DNA of 13,444 bases from assembly GCA_031553675.1 (NCBI GenBank), contig JAVBLF010000042.1, forward strand, positions 1-13,444. Direction: 5' to 3'. The notes under the pieces were generated by a model. That model was not told the DNA's origin. It saw only the letters and a list, made by a program, of their open reading frames with translations, and did no database searches. The stretch is from JAVBLF01 sp031553675 (GTDB lineage: Bacteria > Bacillota > Clostridia > Christensenellales > CALWSW01). A program made the position numbers and the translations under genes. Every line of letters starts with the position of its first letter. The first letter of the stretch is position 1. Of the stretch, positions 11,943 through 13,444 are shown one piece after another.

Positions 11943-13340
11943 TTAACGGTGTTTTTCGATGTAACGCCTGAGTTCGGCTTCGATATCGGCGCCCAGCGAC
12001 GGTTCCTGGTAGTTGGAAAGCATTTTCTTCCAACGCGCGTTGGCCCGCTGATCGGCCGACGTCATGTCTTTGCGGCTGGTGTTACGATCGCTGATCACGG
12101 GGTTGTAGAACTCGCTGCGGAAGTGATCGAAGGTATGCTCGTGGGAGAGGAATTCACCTTGCGGGCCGACTTCCTGGATCACGTCGTAGGCCAGGCAGTC
12201 GTCGTCGACGGTGACGCCACGGCCGATCCGTTTGACCATGCCGATGATCTCGTCGTCGAGCATGAGCTTTTCGAACGAGACGCAGTTATAGGTTTCCATG
12301 ATGCCCGCCGAATGGAGGATGAAGTTGCCGCCTGCCATCTGTGCCATGAGGAGGGTCATCATCGATTCGTACCCGGCTTGCGCGTCGGCAAATTTGCTGT
12401 CGGACAGCGTGCCGCTGATCCGGCAGGGAATCTGATAGTACTTGGCCAATTGCCCGTTGACCAGCGAGAAGAGCGCATCTTCCGGCGATCCGATGGCCAG
12501 TGCGCCGTAACGCATGTCGGCATTCGAGCCGGACGCCGAGTAGACGATCGGCGTACCGGGGTTGACGAGCTGTGCCAGCACGATACCAGCCAGCACTTCG
12601 GCGTTTTGCAGTGCGATGGCGCCGGAGATCGTCGCGGGCGTCGTCGCGCCGGCGATGCAGAGCGAGTTGACGAGCTGCGGTTGGCCATATTCAGCATAGG
12701 CGACGATGGCGCCTGCCATCTTGTCGTCGTAGCTCAGCGGCGTCAGCGTGCAGGGGATCGACGTGATGATGGGCTTGCTCTTGGCGTCTTCGAGTCCATG
12801 CGCGATGGCCGCCAGCTCGATCGACTCCTTTGACGCTTCGTAGCCCAGGCAGCTCCCCATCAGCGGTTTGTCGCTGTATTTCAGCGTGTGGTAGACCATC
12901 TCCATGTGGCGCGAATTGACGTCGATGTCGCAGGGCTCGCAGGAGATGTGGCTCTGGACGCCGATGTTGTCCATCATGTGGCAGAGCTTCACGATATTGT
13001 CGAAATCCTCGATGCTGCCCGGACGCCTGCCTTTGTCGAGATCCGTGACGAAGGGGGATCCATAGGGGCCGACGAATACCGTCTCTTCCGTGTTGAGTTC
13101 GACGGTGCGATCCGCGTTGCGGCCGTGCAGCTTGAACGAGGAGGGAACATTTTTCAATTCGCGTTCGACCATGCCTTTGGGAAAAAAGACGGTCTTGCCT
13201 TCGACTTTGGCGCCGCCCTTGGCCAAAATATCGCGGGCGGGCTCGTAACTAAAGACGATCCCCACCTCTTCCATGATCCGGAGCGATGTTTCGTGGATCT
13301 TTTCGATGTCCTGCTGGCGGATGCTTTGATACCTCTGCAT
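11943..13340 (-). CDS. MttB-superfamily corrinoid methyltransferase lacking pyrrolysine (MtgB-like)
   Basis: This 465-residue protein belongs to the trimethylamine methyltransferase (MttB) superfamily. Recognisable blocks are 'IHETSLRIMEEVGI' (15-28), 'GPYGSPFV' (91-98), 'EDFDNIVKLCHMMDNI', 'GATTPATISGAIALQNAEVLAG' (231-252), 'VNPGTPIVYSASGSNADMRYGA' (259-280), 'GSPEDAL' (284-290), and 'SDSKFADAQAGYESM' (313-327). The frame has no internal TAG, so it is one of the many non-pyrrolysine members, which in characterised cases (MtgB, MtpB, MtcB, MtyB) demethylate glycine betaine, proline betaine, carnitine or butyrobetaine, passing the methyl group to a corrinoid protein. It acts in the cytoplasm. 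The start is ATG 13340 with GGAGG seven bases upstream; the longer frame to 13442 would cross the promoter. The BCCT gene downstream suits uptake of such a substrate. The exact substrate is not shown. Confidence 0.93.
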   Translation of the reverse strand: MQRYQSIRQQDIEKIHETSLRIMEEVGIVFSYEPARDILAKGGAKVEGKTVFFPKGMVERELKNVPSSFKLHGRNADRTVELNTEETVFVGPYGSPFVTDLDKGRRPGSIEDFDNIVKLCHMMDNIGVQSHISCEPCDIDVNSRHMEMVYHTLKYSDKPLMGSCLGYEASKESIELAAIAHGLEDAKSKPIITSIPCTLTPLSYDDKMAGAIVAYAEYGQPQLVNSLCIAGATTPATISGAIALQNAEVLAGIVLAQLVNPGTPIVYSASGSNADMRYGALAIGSPEDALFSLVNGQLAKYYQIPCRISGTLSDSKFADAQAGYESMMTLLMAQMAGGNFILHSAGIMETYNCVSFEKLMLDDEIIGMVKRIGRGVTVDDDCLAYDVIQEVGPQGEFLSHEHTFDHFRSEFYNPVISDRNTSRKDMTSADQRANARWKKMLSNYQEPSLGADIEAELRRYIEKHR

Positions 13341-13411
13341 GACCTTACCTCCATGTTCTGTCGTTTGGCATGCCGCGCTCCGATGGCGCGAAACTCTTCC
13401 ACGCAAAGAAC

Positions 13412-13427
13412 AGCAAAAGTCGTGCCA
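13412..13427 (-). promoter_or_regulatory. Sigma-54 (RpoN) promoter of the methyltransferase-BCCT operon
   Basis: The minus strand reads C-TGGCAC-GACTT-TTGCT (13427-13412), matching the sigma-54 consensus TGGCAC-N5-TTGC(A/T) at every fixed position with the required spacing. Transcription would start near 13401, about 60 nt before ATG 13340. Such promoters need an enhancer-binding activator, whose sites would lie beyond the window edge. Confidence 0.85.
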
Positions 13428-13444
13428 GAATGTACACAGCACAA

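Noticed and set aside
11949..12833. Long plus-strand frame opposite the methyltransferase gene
   Set aside because: Shadow of a conserved gene; no motif and no start signal.
11943..13340. Pyrrolysine-containing trimethylamine methyltransferase
   Set aside because: The whole family-length frame is open without an in-frame TAG, so amber readthrough is not needed; trimethylamine as substrate is therefore unlikely.

Overview
The window reads as chromosomal DNA of a GC-rich member of the Bacillota, most likely a Clostridia-type anaerobe. This is inferred from strong GGAGG-type ribosome binding sites before most genes, tRNA genes that encode their own CCA end, a two-gene quaternary-amine methyltransferase/betaine-transporter unit, a secreted RCC1-repeat protein with a Thr-Pro linker, and a small conserved protein and a DUF4180 protein of types I associate with that phylum. 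No genus can be named. No rRNA, CRISPR array, IS element, phage gene or plasmid function was seen.

Left part (1-4600). A small conserved protein cut by the window edge faces a minus-strand tRNA unit, tRNA-Gly(GCC) then tRNA-Lys(CTT), which has a clear sigma-A promoter and a strong terminator. Next comes a plus-strand lipoprotein-like gene with an extra C-terminal membrane segment, convergent with a minus-strand alpha/beta hydrolase across a shared terminator. Divergent from the hydrolase is a secreted protein with FG-GAP-like acidic loops, which is convergent with a 180-residue membrane protein across another shared terminator. About 550 bases without a gene follow (4053-4601). They hold the membrane protein's promoter, one terminator-like hairpin and three further inverted repeats.

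Middle (4602-9564). A 939-residue secreted protein lies on the minus strand: seven RCC1-type blades, a Thr-Pro linker, and four copies of a roughly 135-residue module that I do not recognise. Its upstream region carries TTCACA-like hexamers in 11-base phase, resembling a PhoB/PhoP-type operator. Divergent from it is a two-gene plus-strand operon, a DUF4180 protein followed by a DHA3-like MFS exporter, with a near-consensus promoter.

Right part (9565-13444). A small minus-strand ORF with its own terminator precedes the most coherent unit of the window: an MttB-superfamily methyltransferase without pyrrolysine followed by a BCCT transporter, both minus strand and probably cotranscribed. A textbook sigma-54 promoter (TGGCAC-N5-TTGCT) lies just upstream, at the edge of the window. 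The simplest reading is inducible uptake of a quaternary amine such as glycine betaine, followed by its demethylation onto a corrinoid protein encoded elsewhere.
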